Source: an uncultured Pelagibacteraceae bacterium (GTDB lineage Bacteria; Pseudomonadota; Alphaproteobacteria; Pelagibacterales; Pelagibacteraceae). From it: a stretch of 64,000 nt of DNA. Below, piece by piece: positions 10,043 to 23,625 of this stretch. The stretch's first letter is position 1, and the number at the start of each line of letters is the position of its first letter. Position numbers and translations under genes: made by a program. The stretch spans positions 62,001 to 126,000 of the forward strand of contig CABYOT010000002.1 of NCBI GenBank assembly GCA_902520695.1. The letters are read 5' to 3'. The notes below the pieces were generated by a model, which saw nothing but the letters and a program-made list of their open reading frames with translations, ran no database searches and was not told the origin of the DNA.

Positions 10043-10812
10043 TGGTTCAATTAAATTTACCTGCAAACTCAAAGGTAGAAAAAGGTCAATATTATAAAGA
10101 TAAAACAGGTTCAAAAAATATTAGAAAAATAAATATTTATAGATGGGATCCATCTAAAAATGAAAATCCAAGACTTGATACTTATGAAGTTGATATGGAT
10201 AATTGTTCATCTAAAGTCCTTGATGTTTTAAACAAAATAAAAAATGAAATAGATCCTTCTATAGCTTACAGAAGATCTTGTGCCCATGGAGTTTGTGGAT
10301 CTTGTGCGATGAATATGAATGGAAAAAATGGTTTAGCATGCACGAAGTCCCATTCTGAACTGGATGGAGATATTGATATTTATCCTTTACCACATCTAAA
10401 AGTCTTAAAAGATTTAATCGGTGATTTAAGCACATTATATAAACAATATGAGTCTGTTGAACCTTGGTTAAAAACCTCAAAAGTAAATGATAAAGAGAAT
10501 ATCCAATCTAAAGACGACAGAGCAAAATTAGATGGATTATATGAATGTATTATGTGTGCATGTTGTTCAACGTCTTGTCCAAGTTATTGGTGGAACGGTG
10601 AAAAATATTTAGGTCCTGCAGTTTTACTTCAAGCTTACAGATGGATAATTGATAGTAGAGACGAGGACAGAAAAGAAAGACTAAAAAAGGTTGCTGACGA
10701 ACTTAAGCTTTATAGATGTCATACTATCTTGAATTGCACAAATGCTTGTCCCAAGGGCTTAAATCCTGCAAAAGCTATTGCAGAGATAAAGAAAATGCTT
10801 GCAACAGCTTAA
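10042..10812 (+). CDS. sdhB: Succinate dehydrogenase iron-sulfur subunit
   Basis: SdhB carries electrons from FAD to quinone through three clusters. All ligands are visible: Cys80, Cys85, Cys88 and Cys100 for [2Fe-2S]; Cys169, Cys172 and Cys175 in [12 protein letters not shown] for [4Fe-4S]; and Cys179, Cys226, Cys232 in the two C-terminal motifs, with Cys236 in [12 protein letters not shown], completing the [3Fe-4S] and [4Fe-4S] sites. Length (256) is normal. The Fe-S path is therefore complete although the haem site in SdhC/D looks altered. Confidence 0.98.
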   Translation: MVQLNLPANSKVEKGQYYKDKTGSKNIRKINIYRWDPSKNENPRLDTYEVDMDNCSSKVLDVLNKIKNEIDPSIAYRRSCAHGVCGSCAMNMNGKNGLACTKSHSELDGDIDIYPLPHLKVLKDLIGDLSTLYKQYESVEPWLKTSKVNDKENIQSKDDRAKLDGLYECIMCACCSTSCPSYWWNGEKYLGPAVLLQAYRWIIDSRDEDRKERLKKVADELKLYRCHTILNCTNACPKGLNPAKAIAEIKKMLATA

Positions 10813-10836
10813 TTACTTAATTAAATAATTTCAATC

Positions 10837-13297
<2,461 letters not shown>

Positions 13298-14458
13298 ATG
13301 AATATCCACGAGCACCAGGCAAAAGAAATACTTAAAAAGTATGGCGCGGTTGTACCCGAAGGGGTTTATGCTCTTAATGTAAATGAATTAATTGAAAAAG
13401 TAAAAAATCTCAAAGCCGATAAGTATGTATTAAAAGCTCAAATTCATGCAGGAGGTAGAGGAAAGGCTGGAGGAGTAAAAATTGTTGATAATATTGCTCT
13501 TTTGGAAGAGGAAGCGAAAAAATTGTTTGGTAAAACATTAGTTACTCATCAAACTGGACCCTCAGGAAGAGAAGTGAAAAGATTGTATGTTGAAAATGCA
13601 TCAGAAATAGAAAAAGAATTCTATCTGTCTTGTCTTGTTGACAGGACATCTGCGAAAATTGCATTTATTTCCAGTGATCAGGGGGGAATGAATATTGAGG
13701 AAGTTGCTGTAAAATCACCAGAGAAAATAATCACTACTAAAGTAGATTTTAATGAAAGTATTTCAGAGGAAGACTGTAACAAAATTATTAAAATTTTTGA
13801 TTTAGGCAAAGATGCAAGTAAACAAGCAATCAATTTGATAAAATCAATTTACAAAATGTTCATTGATACAGATGCAAATTTAGTAGAGATAAATCCTCTC
13901 ATTTTAACCAAAAAAAACAAAATTGTATGTTTGGATGCAAAGATGACTTTTGACGAAAATGCATTATTTAAACATCCAGAAATTCAAAAACTTAGAGACT
14001 TAAATGAAGAAGAAGAAACTGAAATTGAAGCAAGCAAATATGATCTTGCATACATTAAATTGGATGGAAATATAGGATGTATGGTAAATGGTGCTGGATT
14101 AGCAATGGCTACTATGGATATTATTAAATTATATGGAGAAGAGCCTGCAAATTTTTTAGATGTAGGTGGTGGTGCCTCTAAAGAAAAAGTTTCAGCAGCA
14201 TTTAAAATTATCTTATCTGACAAAAATGTTAAAGGAATACTAATAAATATTTTTGGAGGAATAATGAGATGTGATGTACTCGCGCAAGGTGTTGTAGATG
14301 CAGCAAAAGAAATTAAAATAAAAGTTCCTTTAGTTGTAAGACTTGCAGGAACAAATTTTAAAGAGGGAAAAGAGATTTTAGATAACTCAGGATTAGAGAT
14401 TATATCTGCAAATGATTTATCTGATGCAGCAAAAAAAATAGTTGAGGCAATAAAATAA
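13298..14458 (+). CDS. sucC: Succinyl-CoA synthetase beta subunit (ADP-forming)
   Basis: SucC provides the ATP-grasp domain of succinyl-CoA synthetase, which makes ATP from succinyl-CoA in the TCA cycle. The 386-residue length is standard. It starts with [16 protein letters not shown] and shows [16 protein letters not shown] in the nucleotide site and [16 protein letters not shown] in the C-terminal CoA-ligase-like domain. The ATG follows the mdh stop directly, and the stop overlaps sucD by one base. Confidence 0.98.
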   Translation: MNIHEHQAKEILKKYGAVVPEGVYALNVNELIEKVKNLKADKYVLKAQIHAGGRGKAGGVKIVDNIALLEEEAKKLFGKTLVTHQTGPSGREVKRLYVENASEIEKEFYLSCLVDRTSAKIAFISSDQGGMNIEEVAVKSPEKIITTKVDFNESISEEDCNKIIKIFDLGKDASKQAINLIKSIYKMFIDTDANLVEINPLILTKKNKIVCLDAKMTFDENALFKHPEIQKLRDLNEEEETEIEASKYDLAYIKLDGNIGCMVNGAGLAMATMDIIKLYGEEPANFLDVGGGASKEKVSAAFKIILSDKNVKGILINIFGGIMRCDVLAQGVVDAAKEIKIKVPLVVRLAGTNFKEGKEILDNSGLEIISANDLSDAAKKIVEAIK

Positions 14459-15333
14459 TGTCAGTTTTAATTAACAAAGATACCAAAGTAATTTGTCAAG
14501 GTTTTACTGGTGCTCATGGAACTTTTCATTCTGAGCAATCTATTAAATATGGAACTAATCTAGTAGGTGGAGTTACGCCTAAAAAAGGAGGTCAAATTCA
14601 TTTGGAAAGACCAGTATTTAATACAGTTAAAGAGGCCAAAGACCAGACAGGTGCAAACGCAACAATGATTTATGTTCCTGCAAAGTTTGCAGCTTCAGCA
14701 ATTATAGAGGCAATAGATGCATCCATGGATTTGATTGTATGTATAAGCGAAGGTATTCCAATTTTAGACATGCTAAGAGTAAAAAGGAAACTTTTAGAAT
14801 CTAAATCAAGACTTATCGGTCCTAACTGTCCAGGTATAATAACCCCTAATGAATGTAAAATTGGAATAATGCCTGGCAATATACATAAAAAAGGAACAGT
14901 AGGCATTGTTTCTAGATCAGGAACATTAACTTACGAGGCTGTTGCTCAAACTTCAGAAAATGGTCTAGGTCAATCTACATGTATAGGAATAGGTGGAGAT
15001 CCAATAAATGGTACAAATTTTATTGATTGCCTAGATCTATTTTTAAATGATGAAGAAACTGAGTCTATTGTAATGATTGGAGAGATTGGTGGAACTGCTG
15101 AAGAAGAGGCTGCTGAATTTATAAAAAATCATAAGATAAAAAAACCAATGGTTGGATTTGTAGCTGGAATTACAGCGCCACCTGGAAGAAGAATGGGTCA
15201 CGCTGGCGCAATAATATCAGGAGGGAAAGGCAACGCTGATGAGAAAATTAAAATTATGGAAAAATCTGGTATTACAATGGCAAAATCACCGTCTGAAATT
15301 GGAATAACTTTGTTGAATAAATTGTCTAATTGA
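14458..15333 (+). CDS. sucD: Succinyl-CoA synthetase alpha subunit
   Basis: SucD binds CoA and carries the phosphohistidine intermediate. The 291-residue protein has the CoA-binding [15 protein letters not shown] near the N-terminus, [11 protein letters not shown] at the subunit contact and the phosphorylated His248 in [12 protein letters not shown]. It is coupled to sucC by a one-base overlap; 33 bases separate it from sucA. Confidence 0.98.
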   Translation: MSVLINKDTKVICQGFTGAHGTFHSEQSIKYGTNLVGGVTPKKGGQIHLERPVFNTVKEAKDQTGANATMIYVPAKFAASAIIEAIDASMDLIVCISEGIPILDMLRVKRKLLESKSRLIGPNCPGIITPNECKIGIMPGNIHKKGTVGIVSRSGTLTYEAVAQTSENGLGQSTCIGIGGDPINGTNFIDCLDLFLNDEETESIVMIGEIGGTAEEEAAEFIKNHKIKKPMVGFVAGITAPPGRRMGHAGAIISGGKGNADEKIKIMEKSGITMAKSPSEIGITLLNKLSN

Positions 15334-15366
15334 TAACATCTTATTCGTGTATAATTATAATTAAAA

Positions 15367-18267
15367 ATGTCATCATCTAAAAATTTAGAATACAAAAAAA
15401 CTTCGTTTCTTAATAAATCAAATAGTGCATTTATAGAACAAATGTATGTGAAGTATGTAAATAATGACCCAAATTTACCTGAAAGTTGGAAAAAATATTT
15501 TATGGATATTGGTGATGATATAAATTCAATTGTAAAAGAGGTTAATGGACCATCTTGGAGTCCTAGAAAAAATAAAATTGATGAGAGTAAAATATTTGAA
15601 AATGAGGTTGAGATTGCAAAAAGTCAAAATCATGAAATAGGTCAGAAAGATATAATCGCCAGTAATAGCAATTCTATTAAAGCAGTCTCTTTGATTAGAG
15701 CCTATAGACAGCGTGGTCATTTATTATCAAAAGTTGATCCATTAGAAATTAGAGAGAGTGAATATCTTGACGAACTACATCCTGAAAATTATGGATTTAA
15801 AAAAGATGATTATAGTAAAAAAATTTATTTGGATGGTGTCTTAAATAAAGAATACTCTAATATAAAAGAAATTCTCTCTGTATTAAGAAAAATTTATTGT
15901 GGAAATATTGGTTATGAATACATGCATATTTCAAATCCAACAGAGAGAAAATGGTTCCGTGATAGAGTTGAAAAAGATGAAAATTCTTTGAAATTTACAG
16001 TAAATGGAAAAAATGCAATTTTAAATAAATTAATACAAGCCGAGGGTTTTGAAAAATTTTTGCACACAAAATATGTTGGATCAAAAAGATTCGGTCTTGA
16101 TGGTGGTGAAAGTCTAATACCTGCTTTAGAGCAAATAATTAAAATTGGCGGTCAGTCAAATATAAAAGAAGTTAAAATTGGCATGTCTCACAGAGGAAGA
16201 TTAAATGTTCTAGCTAACGTTTTACAAAAATCATATAAAAGAATATTCAATGAGTTTGCCGGTGAAATTAATAATACAGAGGAAGATAGTGCTGGTGATG
16301 TAAAATATCATTTGGGAGCATCTTCCGATAGAGAATTTGATGGAAATGTTGTTCATGTAAGTCTCACTGACAATCCTTCACATTTAGAGGCTGTTAATCC
16401 AGTAGTCTTAGGTCAAACCAGAGCAAAGCAATTTTTTCATCAGGATCTAAAAAGAAATAAGGTTATTCCAATTTTAATTCATGGAGATGCTGCTTTCGCT
16501 GGACAAGGGGTAGTAGCTGAATGCTTTGCTATGTCTGGTTTGCCAGGGCATAATACTGGTGGAACAATTCATATAATTGTAAATAACCAAATTGGATTTA
16601 CAACTAGTCCAAGATTTGCAAGATCTTCACCTCACCCTTCAGATATTGCTAAAATGGTTGAAGCGCCAATAATTCACGTTAACGGCGATGATCCAGAGGC
16701 TGTTGTTTATGGATCAAGAATTGCAACAGAGTTCAGGCTAAAATTTAATCGAGATGTGGTTTTGGATTTAGTTTGTTACAGAAGATATGGACACAATGAG
16801 GGAGATGAGCCCTCTTTCACTCAACCTCTTATGTATAAAAAAATAAGATCACACCCTTCAACGGCAAAAATTTATGGATCAAAACTTATAGAAGAGGATT
16901 TACTATCGGAAAATGATTTAAGTAATCAAATTAAGAAATTCAAAATTTTATTAGATGATCAATTTAAAACTGCAAAAGACTATAATCCAAAAATAGAATG
17001 GTTTGAAGGAGCCTGGTCGAGTTACAAACCTAAAAAAGGAAAAGATAAAAAGGGTATAACAGGAGCAGATACCAATTTATTAAGAAATATCTCAGATAAA
17101 ATAAATATAATTCCTAATGAAATTAATGTTCATAATACAATTAGTAAAATATTTGCAAATAGAAAAAAAACAATCGATCAAGGTTCAAACATTGACTGGT
17201 CATCAGCAGAATCACTTGCTTTTGGTTCATTGCTAGAAGAGGGTTTTCCAGTAAGGTTTGTGGGTCAAGATTCCGGTAGAGGAACTTTTAGTCAAAGACA
17301 CTCAGTTTTACGTGATCAATTAGATAATTCTAGATATATACCTTTGAATAGTATTTCAAAAACTCAAAAGAAATTTGAAATTGTCGATAGCTTTTTATCG
17401 GAGTTAGCAGTTCTTGGTTTTGAATATGGTTATAGTTTAGTTGAGCCAAATACATTAACAATCTGGGAAGCACAATTTGGAGATTTTGCAAATGGAGCGC
17501 AAGTTATAATAGATCAATTCATATCTTCAGGTGAGAGAAAATGGCAGAGAGCCTCTGGTTTAGTCATGTTATTGCCCCATGGATATGAAGGTCAGGGTCC
17601 TGAGCATTCATCTGCTAGATTAGAAAGATTTTTACAATTGTGCGCTAATGATAATCTTCAAGTGATGAACTGCACAACTCCAGCTAATTACTTTCATGCT
17701 CTGAGAAGACAAATTCATCGTGATTTTAGGAAACCTTTAGTTTTAATGACACCAAAGTCACTTTTAAGAAACAAATATTGCGTTTCAAGTATTGAGGATT
17801 TTAATAAGCAAACTTCATTTCATCGTATTTTATGGGACCACGCATTAAATGACCAGTCTAAAAATTTCATTAAATTGAAAAATCCACCAGAAATTAAAAA
17901 AGTTATTCTTTGTTCTGGAAAAGTTTATTTTGATTTATTAGCTGCCAGAGAAAAAATTAAAAGAGACGATGTGATCTTGTTTAGAATAGAACAATTATAT
18001 CCTTTTCCTGTAAAAAGCTTAGTTAAGGAACTTAAGCCTTATGCAAATAATGCTAAATTTTATTGGTGTCAAGAAGAACCAAAAAATATGGGAGCATGGT
18101 TTTCAGTGAGGGATTATATTCAATGGACATTAGAAACCATTAAAGCTAAAAATAATAATATTTCTTATATTGGAAGAAATCCTGATGCATCTCCCGCAAC
18201 TGGCTATGCAAAAAGGCATATGGTAGAACAAGAAGAGATTATAAAAAAAGTTTTTGATAATGAGTGA
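15367..18267 (+). CDS. sucA: 2-oxoglutarate dehydrogenase E1 component
   Basis: SucA is the thiamine-diphosphate-dependent decarboxylase of the 2-oxoglutarate dehydrogenase complex. The 966-residue protein has the N-terminal lipoyl-subunit-binding segment ([20 protein letters not shown]), the [13 protein letters not shown] motif, the ThDP/Mg site from [10 protein letters not shown] to [11 protein letters not shown], and the pyrimidine-binding region EFGYS and [12 protein letters not shown]. The last bases overlap the sucB start by 8. A complete TCA cycle through 2-oxoglutarate is therefore supported. Confidence 0.98.
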   Translation: MSSSKNLEYKKTSFLNKSNSAFIEQMYVKYVNNDPNLPESWKKYFMDIGDDINSIVKEVNGPSWSPRKNKIDESKIFENEVEIAKSQNHEIGQKDIIASNSNSIKAVSLIRAYRQRGHLLSKVDPLEIRESEYLDELHPENYGFKKDDYSKKIYLDGVLNKEYSNIKEILSVLRKIYCGNIGYEYMHISNPTERKWFRDRVEKDENSLKFTVNGKNAILNKLIQAEGFEKFLHTKYVGSKRFGLDGGESLIPALEQIIKIGGQSNIKEVKIGMSHRGRLNVLANVLQKSYKRIFNEFAGEINNTEEDSAGDVKYHLGASSDREFDGNVVHVSLTDNPSHLEAVNPVVLGQTRAKQFFHQDLKRNKVIPILIHGDAAFAGQGVVAECFAMSGLPGHNTGGTIHIIVNNQIGFTTSPRFARSSPHPSDIAKMVEAPIIHVNGDDPEAVVYGSRIATEFRLKFNRDVVLDLVCYRRYGHNEGDEPSFTQPLMYKKIRSHPSTAKIYGSKLIEEDLLSENDLSNQIKKFKILLDDQFKTAKDYNPKIEWFEGAWSSYKPKKGKDKKGITGADTNLLRNISDKINIIPNEINVHNTISKIFANRKKTIDQGSNIDWSSAESLAFGSLLEEGFPVRFVGQDSGRGTFSQRHSVLRDQLDNSRYIPLNSISKTQKKFEIVDSFLSELAVLGFEYGYSLVEPNTLTIWEAQFGDFANGAQVIIDQFISSGERKWQRASGLVMLLPHGYEGQGPEHSSARLERFLQLCANDNLQVMNCTTPANYFHALRRQIHRDFRKPLVLMTPKSLLRNKYCVSSIEDFNKQTSFHRILWDHALNDQSKNFIKLKNPPEIKKVILCSGKVYFDLLAAREKIKRDDVILFRIEQLYPFPVKSLVKELKPYANNAKFYWCQEEPKNMGAWFSVRDYIQWTLETIKAKNNNISYIGRNPDASPATGYAKRHMVEQEEIIKKVFDNE

Positions 18268-19600
18268 AAAAATATTAGTTCCTGCATTAGGTGAAAGTAT
18301 TACAGAAGCAACTGTTTCAAAATGGCTTAAAAAGGTTGGAGATCCAGTTGAAACAGATGAAGCTATTGTTGAACTTGAGACTGATAAAGTCAACTTAGAA
18401 GTTCCTTCACCAATAAGTGGGGTTTTATCAGAAATGAATTCAAAAGATGGAGATACTGTTGAAGTTGGGGCAGTGCTAGGTTCTATTTCAGAAGGAAAAT
18501 CAAATGTAGAAAAAAAAGCACCCTCAAAGCAAGAAAAAGAAGAAGAAACTATTGGTGAAGATAAAATAAAAGAGGAAAAAACTAACGTCATAAATCTAGA
18601 TATAGAAAAAAAACTTACTCCAAAATTAAATGAAATTTCTGCAACTAGTAAAGAAGAGCCCATGGAACTTTTAAATGAGGTAAATGAAGAACCTCTTCTA
18701 TTAACTGACGAAGTTCAAACAACTCAAACCACAAAAGTTAATCCTATTATTCTTTCACCAGCGGTGAGAAAAATTGCTGATGAAAATAATATTGATGTTG
18801 AAAAGGTTAAAGGTACAGGAAGAGATGGTAGAATATTAAAAGGTGACCTTTTAAGCTTGATGGGCGCAAATCCACAACCTAATCAAAGAAGAATTCAATA
18901 TGGTGAGGAAGAGAGAATTAAAATGACAAGGTTGAGACAAACTATAGCTAAAAGACTAAAACAAGCACAAGAAAATGCAGCAATGTTAACAACATTTAAT
19001 GAAGTTGATATGTCTGGAATAATGTCAATGAGAAAGGACAATCAAGAAGATTTTAAAAGTAGATATGGAATAAAGCTAGGATTAATGTCTTTCTTTGTGA
19101 AAGCCTGTGTTGTTGGGTTAAAATTATTTCCAGCAATAAATGCTGAAATTGAGGGTGAAGATATTATTTATAAAAATTATTATAATATAAGTTTTGCAGT
19201 TGGTACTGATAAAGGTTTGGTTGTACCGGTTTTGAGAAATGCTGATGAAATGTCATTTGCTGATATAGAAAAAGAAATCAAAAGACTATCAGAAAAAGCC
19301 AATAGTGGAAATTTGTCAATTGAGGATCTTCAAGGAGGAACATTCACAATTAGTAATGGTGGAGTTTATGGCTCAATGTTATCAACTCCTATTTTAAACC
19401 CACCTCAATCTGGAGTATTGGGAATGCATAACATTGTAGAAAGACCAGTTAATGTTAACAGCGAAATAAAAATTAAACCAATAATGTATTTAGCATTATC
19501 ATATGATCATAGAATAATTGACGGAAAAGAGTCGGTCACTTTTCTAAAAACTGTTAAGGAGAATCTTGAGGATCCTAGGAGATTATTTTTAAACATATAA
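18260..19600 (+). CDS. sucB: 2-oxoglutarate dehydrogenase E2 (dihydrolipoamide succinyltransferase)
   Basis: SucB transfers succinyl groups from E1 to CoA through a lipoyl arm. I start it at the ATG at 18260 ([13 protein letters not shown]) and not the TTG two codons upstream, because the family begins at this residue. Domain order: one lipoyl domain (lipoyl-Lys in [12 protein letters not shown], about residue 43), an acidic/lysine-rich linker, an E3-binding domain ([15 protein letters not shown] to GRILKGDL), and the catalytic domain ending in [12 protein letters not shown] with the active His and Asp. It overlaps sucA by 8 bases and lpdA by one. Confidence 0.97.
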   Translation: MSEKILVPALGESITEATVSKWLKKVGDPVETDEAIVELETDKVNLEVPSPISGVLSEMNSKDGDTVEVGAVLGSISEGKSNVEKKAPSKQEKEEETIGEDKIKEEKTNVINLDIEKKLTPKLNEISATSKEEPMELLNEVNEEPLLLTDEVQTTQTTKVNPIILSPAVRKIADENNIDVEKVKGTGRDGRILKGDLLSLMGANPQPNQRRIQYGEEERIKMTRLRQTIAKRLKQAQENAAMLTTFNEVDMSGIMSMRKDNQEDFKSRYGIKLGLMSFFVKACVVGLKLFPAINAEIEGEDIIYKNYYNISFAVGTDKGLVVPVLRNADEMSFADIEKEIKRLSEKANSGNLSIEDLQGGTFTISNGGVYGSMLSTPILNPPQSGVLGMHNIVERPVNVNSEIKIKPIMYLALSYDHRIIDGKESVTFLKTVKENLEDPRRLFLNI

Positions 19601-20994
19601 TGGATAAAAAATTTGATGTTACAGTAATTGGTGGTGGTCCTGCAGGATATGTTTGCGCTATAAGATTGGCCCAATTAGGTTTAAACACTGCATGTGTTGA
19701 GTCAAGAGGATTTCTAGGAGGAACCTGTTTAAATATTGGATGTATACCATCAAAAAGCTTATTAAACCTCTCTGAGAATTTTCATAAGGCTAAAAACTTT
19801 GCTGATATTGGTATTGAGACAGGTGAGGTAAAACTAAATTTAAAAAAAATGATGGAAAACAAAGAAAAATCAGTATCAACTTTGACAAAAGGCGTGGAAT
19901 ATTTGTTTAAAAAAAACAAGGTCACTTACATTAAGGGAACTGGAACAATAAGAGCAAAAGATGAAATATTAGTAAAAAATAATAGTCAAGAGACAAAAAT
20001 AAAGTCGAGCAAAATAATCATTAGCACTGGCTCTGCTCCTTTACCTCTTCCGGGTATAGAGTTTGATGAAAAGCAAATACTTTCCTCTACAGGTGCATTG
20101 TCCATTTCTAAACTACCAAAAAAAATGATTGTTGTAGGTGGTGGATATATTGGTTTAGAAATGGGATCAGTTTGGTCTCGATTGGGAACCGAAGTACAAG
20201 TTGTAGAGTACCTAGATCATATTACCCCTGGATTAGATAAAGAAATTTCTAGAGAGTTTATGAAAATTTTGAAAAAACAAAATATTAAATTTGATCTAAA
20301 CACTAAGGTCGAAAAAATTTCTAAAAATAGTGAGGGCGTTATCGTTGAAATTTCAAATGAAGGAAAAAAAAGTAAGCTAGAAGCAGATGTGGTTCTTATT
20401 TCAGTAGGTCGAAAACCTTATACTGATAACTTGAATTTAGATAAAATTGGTGTCAGTCTTGACAAAAAAGGAAGAATAAAAGTTGATAAAAATTTTGAGA
20501 CAAATATAAAAAATATTTATGCAATAGGTGATGTAATAGATGGTCCTATGCTTGCTCACAAGGCAGAGGAAGAGGGTATTGCTGTTGCAGAACTCATTGC
20601 AGGTCAATCTGGACATGTAAATTATAACTTGATACCAGGAGTAATATATACATCTCCAGAAGTTGCTTATGTAGGTGAAAATGAGGAACAACTTAAAGAA
20701 AAAAATATCAGTTATAAAATTGGAAAATTTCCTTTTATGGCTAATTCAAGAGCTAAAGCAATAAACGAGCCAGAGGGATTCGTTAAAATATTAGCTGAAA
20801 GTACAACAGACAGAGTCTTGGGAGTACATATAATCGGACCTCATGCTGGAGAAATGATTGCAGAAATGTCAGTTGCAATGGAATTTGGCGCTAGTTCTGA
20901 GGATATTGCAAGAACATGTCATGCTCACCCTACTTTTTCAGAAGCAATAAAAGAAGCTGCATTATCGGTAGATAAAAGACAAATTCACTCTTAA
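19600..20994 (+). CDS. lpdA: Dihydrolipoyl dehydrogenase (E3)
   Basis: This FAD enzyme reoxidises dihydrolipoamide of 2-oxoacid dehydrogenase complexes and the glycine cleavage H protein. The 464-residue protein has the FAD motif VIGGGPAGYVCA, the redox pair Cys43/Cys48 in GGTCLNIGCIPSK, the NAD motif VVGGGYIGLEMGS, and the catalytic His443 with Glu448 in HAHPTFSEA. It ends the sucCDAB operon, which points to the 2-oxoglutarate complex as its main partner. Confidence 0.97.
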   Translation: MDKKFDVTVIGGGPAGYVCAIRLAQLGLNTACVESRGFLGGTCLNIGCIPSKSLLNLSENFHKAKNFADIGIETGEVKLNLKKMMENKEKSVSTLTKGVEYLFKKNKVTYIKGTGTIRAKDEILVKNNSQETKIKSSKIIISTGSAPLPLPGIEFDEKQILSSTGALSISKLPKKMIVVGGGYIGLEMGSVWSRLGTEVQVVEYLDHITPGLDKEISREFMKILKKQNIKFDLNTKVEKISKNSEGVIVEISNEGKKSKLEADVVLISVGRKPYTDNLNLDKIGVSLDKKGRIKVDKNFETNIKNIYAIGDVIDGPMLAHKAEEEGIAVAELIAGQSGHVNYNLIPGVIYTSPEVAYVGENEEQLKEKNISYKIGKFPFMANSRAKAINEPEGFVKILAESTTDRVLGVHIIGPHAGEMIAEMSVAMEFGASSEDIARTCHAHPTFSEAIKEAALSVDKRQIHS

Positions 20995-21013
20995 TATATT
21001 TCATAATTTATTT

Positions 21014-22969
21014 ATGAAATATCCTGTTTTAATACCTAATATATTTAACTTCCCTTTTACATATGAAAGCGACATAGATCTTAAAGTTGGAGACTATGTT
21101 TATGTACCATTTGGAAAATCAAAAATAACAGGAGTTATTTGGGACACGTTCGAAAAAACAAACAAAAAAAATTTTAAGGTAAAAAAAATTCTTAAAAAAA
21201 TAGAAATTAAACCACTTAAAAAGGAAACAATAACTTTTTTGAATTGGTTTTCGGAATATAACCTAGTGCCAAAAGGAATGTGTTTAAAATTACATCTACT
21301 AAGTGGAGAAGCAATTACTAATTACGAAGATGAAAATTATTTACCTTATACTAAACAAAAGTTTGTAAATAAGTTTACCCTATCATCAGATCAAAGAGAA
21401 ATATTTGAGGAAATGTCAAAAAAAAACAATAAATTTAGAGTCCATCTTTTACAAGGAACTACAGGTTCTGGAAAAACAATTGTTTATTTTAAGCATATAA
21501 AACAATTGTTAGAAAAAGGGCAACAAGCAATGATTTTATTGCCTGAAATAGGTTTAACTGCAGAATTTGAAAATAAATTTGAAGAATTTTTTGGTTTTAG
21601 TGCTGCAGTGTGGCACTCAAGAATAACACCTAAAAAAAAGAAAATAATCTGGAGTGGAGTATCATCAGGAAAAATTAATGTAATTATTGGAGCTCGTTCC
21701 TCATTATTTTTACCATTTAAAAATCTTGGAATTATAGTTGTAGATGAAGAGCACGATCAATCATTCAAACAAGACGAAGGAATAATTTACAATGCAAGAG
21801 ATATGGCAATTGCTAGAGCTAATTTTGAAAATATCCCTATCAATCTTGTTACTGCTGTACCCTCAATAGAAACATATGCAAATATTAAGAAAAAGAAATA
21901 TTCTGTATCACGTTTAACTAAGAGATATAAAGATGCAAATTTACCTTCATATGAAATAATAGACTTAAACAAAAATAAGTTAGATAAACAATCATGGATT
22001 GCTAATAAAACTTTAGAAAAGGTAAATAATCACTTAAAAAAAAATGACCAAGTATTATTTTTTATTAATAGAAGGGGTTTTGCTCCATATGCTCTTTGTA
22101 AGAAATGTTTAAATGTTTATTCTTGTCCAAATTGTTCAATAAATTTAGTATATCACAAACATAAAAATAAATTACTTTGTCATTATTGTGGTTTTCAATC
22201 TCGGTTAAGTAGGGATTGTAAGAAAGGTGGATTATGTGATTTTGTTTTTAGTGGCCCTGGTGTCGAGAGAATTTCTGAAGAGGTTAAACTTAAATTCCCA
22301 AATAATAAAATATCAATTTTCTCAAGTGATACCATTAATAAAAAATCTTCTAAAAAAAAATTAGAAGATATAGTTAAAGGAAAAATTGATATACTTATTG
22401 GAACACAATTAATTTCTAAAGGTTTTCATTTTCCAAAATTAAACTGCATTGTTATTCTAGATATTGATCTTAATTCAAATGGACATGATTTAAGAACTGC
22501 AGAAAAAAACTTACAACTCTATCATCAATTATCTGGACGCGCTGGCAGAACTGGTAAACCAGCTACAGTATATTTTCAAACATACAACTCAAACCAAAGT
22601 ATTATAAATCAAATAACAAATCCTGATCCTTTTATTTTTTTAGAAAATGAATTGAAATTAAGAGAAAAGAACAATTTACCACCTTATGAAAGATTTGTTT
22701 CATTAATACTAACCTCTTCAAATGAAAGAAGTTTAGAAAAAGAGTCAATGGACATAAAAAAAATGTTATTAAAATCCTTAAACGACAAAATTTTGGGACC
22801 TGTTAATGCACCTATATATAGAGTTAGACGAAAGTATAGGCAGAGACTTTTGATAAGATCTAAAAAGGGTTCTAATATTCAAAAAAGATTGAGTGAAATC
22901 TTAATTACATACAAATTACCTAAAGAAATAAAACTAACAGTTGATGTTGACCCAATAACCTTTAATTAA
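21014..22969 (+). CDS. priA: Primosomal protein N' (replication restart helicase PriA)
   Basis: PriA reloads the replisome at stalled forks. The 651-residue protein is shorter than E. coli PriA, mainly in the N-terminal DNA-binding part. Helicase signatures are Walker A GTTGSGKT at 148-155, DEEH at 244-247, and the C-terminal LIGTQLISKGFHFPKL and QLSGRAGRTGKP. The zinc-binding cluster spans about 362-408 with three CxxC pairs; the fourth pair is spaced CKKGGLC and not CxxC, a small departure from the E. coli pattern. It follows lpdA by 19 bases and may be read from the TCA operon. Confidence 0.95.
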   Translation: MKYPVLIPNIFNFPFTYESDIDLKVGDYVYVPFGKSKITGVIWDTFEKTNKKNFKVKKILKKIEIKPLKKETITFLNWFSEYNLVPKGMCLKLHLLSGEAITNYEDENYLPYTKQKFVNKFTLSSDQREIFEEMSKKNNKFRVHLLQGTTGSGKTIVYFKHIKQLLEKGQQAMILLPEIGLTAEFENKFEEFFGFSAAVWHSRITPKKKKIIWSGVSSGKINVIIGARSSLFLPFKNLGIIVVDEEHDQSFKQDEGIIYNARDMAIARANFENIPINLVTAVPSIETYANIKKKKYSVSRLTKRYKDANLPSYEIIDLNKNKLDKQSWIANKTLEKVNNHLKKNDQVLFFINRRGFAPYALCKKCLNVYSCPNCSINLVYHKHKNKLLCHYCGFQSRLSRDCKKGGLCDFVFSGPGVERISEEVKLKFPNNKISIFSSDTINKKSSKKKLEDIVKGKIDILIGTQLISKGFHFPKLNCIVILDIDLNSNGHDLRTAEKNLQLYHQLSGRAGRTGKPATVYFQTYNSNQSIINQITNPDPFIFLENELKLREKNNLPPYERFVSLILTSSNERSLEKESMDIKKMLLKSLNDKILGPVNAPIYRVRRKYRQRLLIRSKKGSNIQKRLSEILITYKLPKEIKLTVDVDPITFN

Positions 22970-23067
22970 TGGGCAAATTTTGCACTATTTAGTCAATCTG
23001 TTACTTGAAGACACTAAACTCATATGCTACTTAATCCAAAAAAATCTTCTAAAATAAAGAGTCAAAA
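22970..23067. other. Intergenic region before the ATP synthase operon
   Basis: This 98-base gap separates priA from atpH and is the longest break among the plus-strand genes of the first 28 kb, so it probably carries the atp promoter. Candidate boxes such as TATGCT in the middle lack a convincing -35 partner, so I do not name a promoter. There is no tRNA-like structure and no U-tailed hairpin. Confidence 0.5.
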
Positions 23068-23625
23068 TTGAGCAAAAATAACAGTTTTTCAGCAACTACA
23101 GCAAGCAGGTATTCTTTGGCACTATATGAACTGGCTAATGAAAGTAATTCAATAGATGAGGTTGAAAAACAATCAATATCTTTTTTAAGATTAATAGATG
23201 AAAGCAAAGATTTTAGTTCATTAATAAAAGATCCAACTAACTCTGTAAATGAACTTCAGGATGTAATTAACAAAATTGCTGAAAATTATAAATTAAACTC
23301 TTTAATGTCGAAATTTTTAGGTTTTCTAATATCTAAAAGAAGATTTTTTTATGTAAGAACAATTCTTCAGGATTTTGTAGATACTTGTTCGAAAAAAAGA
23401 GGAGAAGTAAAAGCTGAACTAATTTCCTCTAAAGAATTATCAGGAGAACAAGTAACTAAAATAAAAGACGAACTATCTCAAAATTTTAAAGCAAAAATAA
23501 AATTAGACTACAAATATGACAAAAGTTTAATTGGAGGTTTAGTAATACAAGTTGGTAGTATTATGGTAGATACCTCTATTAAAAATAAATTACAACAAAT
23601 CGAAAATACAATGATAGAGGCTTAA
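23068..23625 (+). CDS. atpH: ATP synthase F1 delta subunit
   Basis: AtpH links F1 to the peripheral stalk. The 185-residue length and SATTASRYSLALYELA at the N-terminus, with GGLVIQVGSIMVDTSIKNKL at the C-terminus, are typical of the OSCP/delta family. The start is a TTG at 23068, because no in-frame ATG precedes the conserved N-terminus; an AAAGAG lies just upstream. It leads the F1 operon atpHAGDC, the order normal for alphaproteobacteria, where the Fo genes are encoded elsewhere. Confidence 0.93.
   Translation: MSKNNSFSATTASRYSLALYELANESNSIDEVEKQSISFLRLIDESKDFSSLIKDPTNSVNELQDVINKIAENYKLNSLMSKFLGFLISKRRFFYVRTILQDFVDTCSKKRGEVKAELISSKELSGEQVTKIKDELSQNFKAKIKLDYKYDKSLIGGLVIQVGSIMVDTSIKNKLQQIENTMIEA

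Noticed and set aside
18254-18260. TTG at 18254 as the sucB start
   Set aside because: The conserved N-terminus [13 protein letters not shown] begins at the ATG at 18260.
18130-18663. 177-codon open frame on the minus strand across the sucA/sucB junction
   Set aside because: It lies antisense to well-conserved coding sequence, has a low-complexity Ser/Phe composition typical of reverse frames in AT-rich genes, and no ribosome site.
22973-22983. Short palindrome GCAAATTTTGC after priA as a terminator
   Set aside because: The arms are only five bases and no T run follows.
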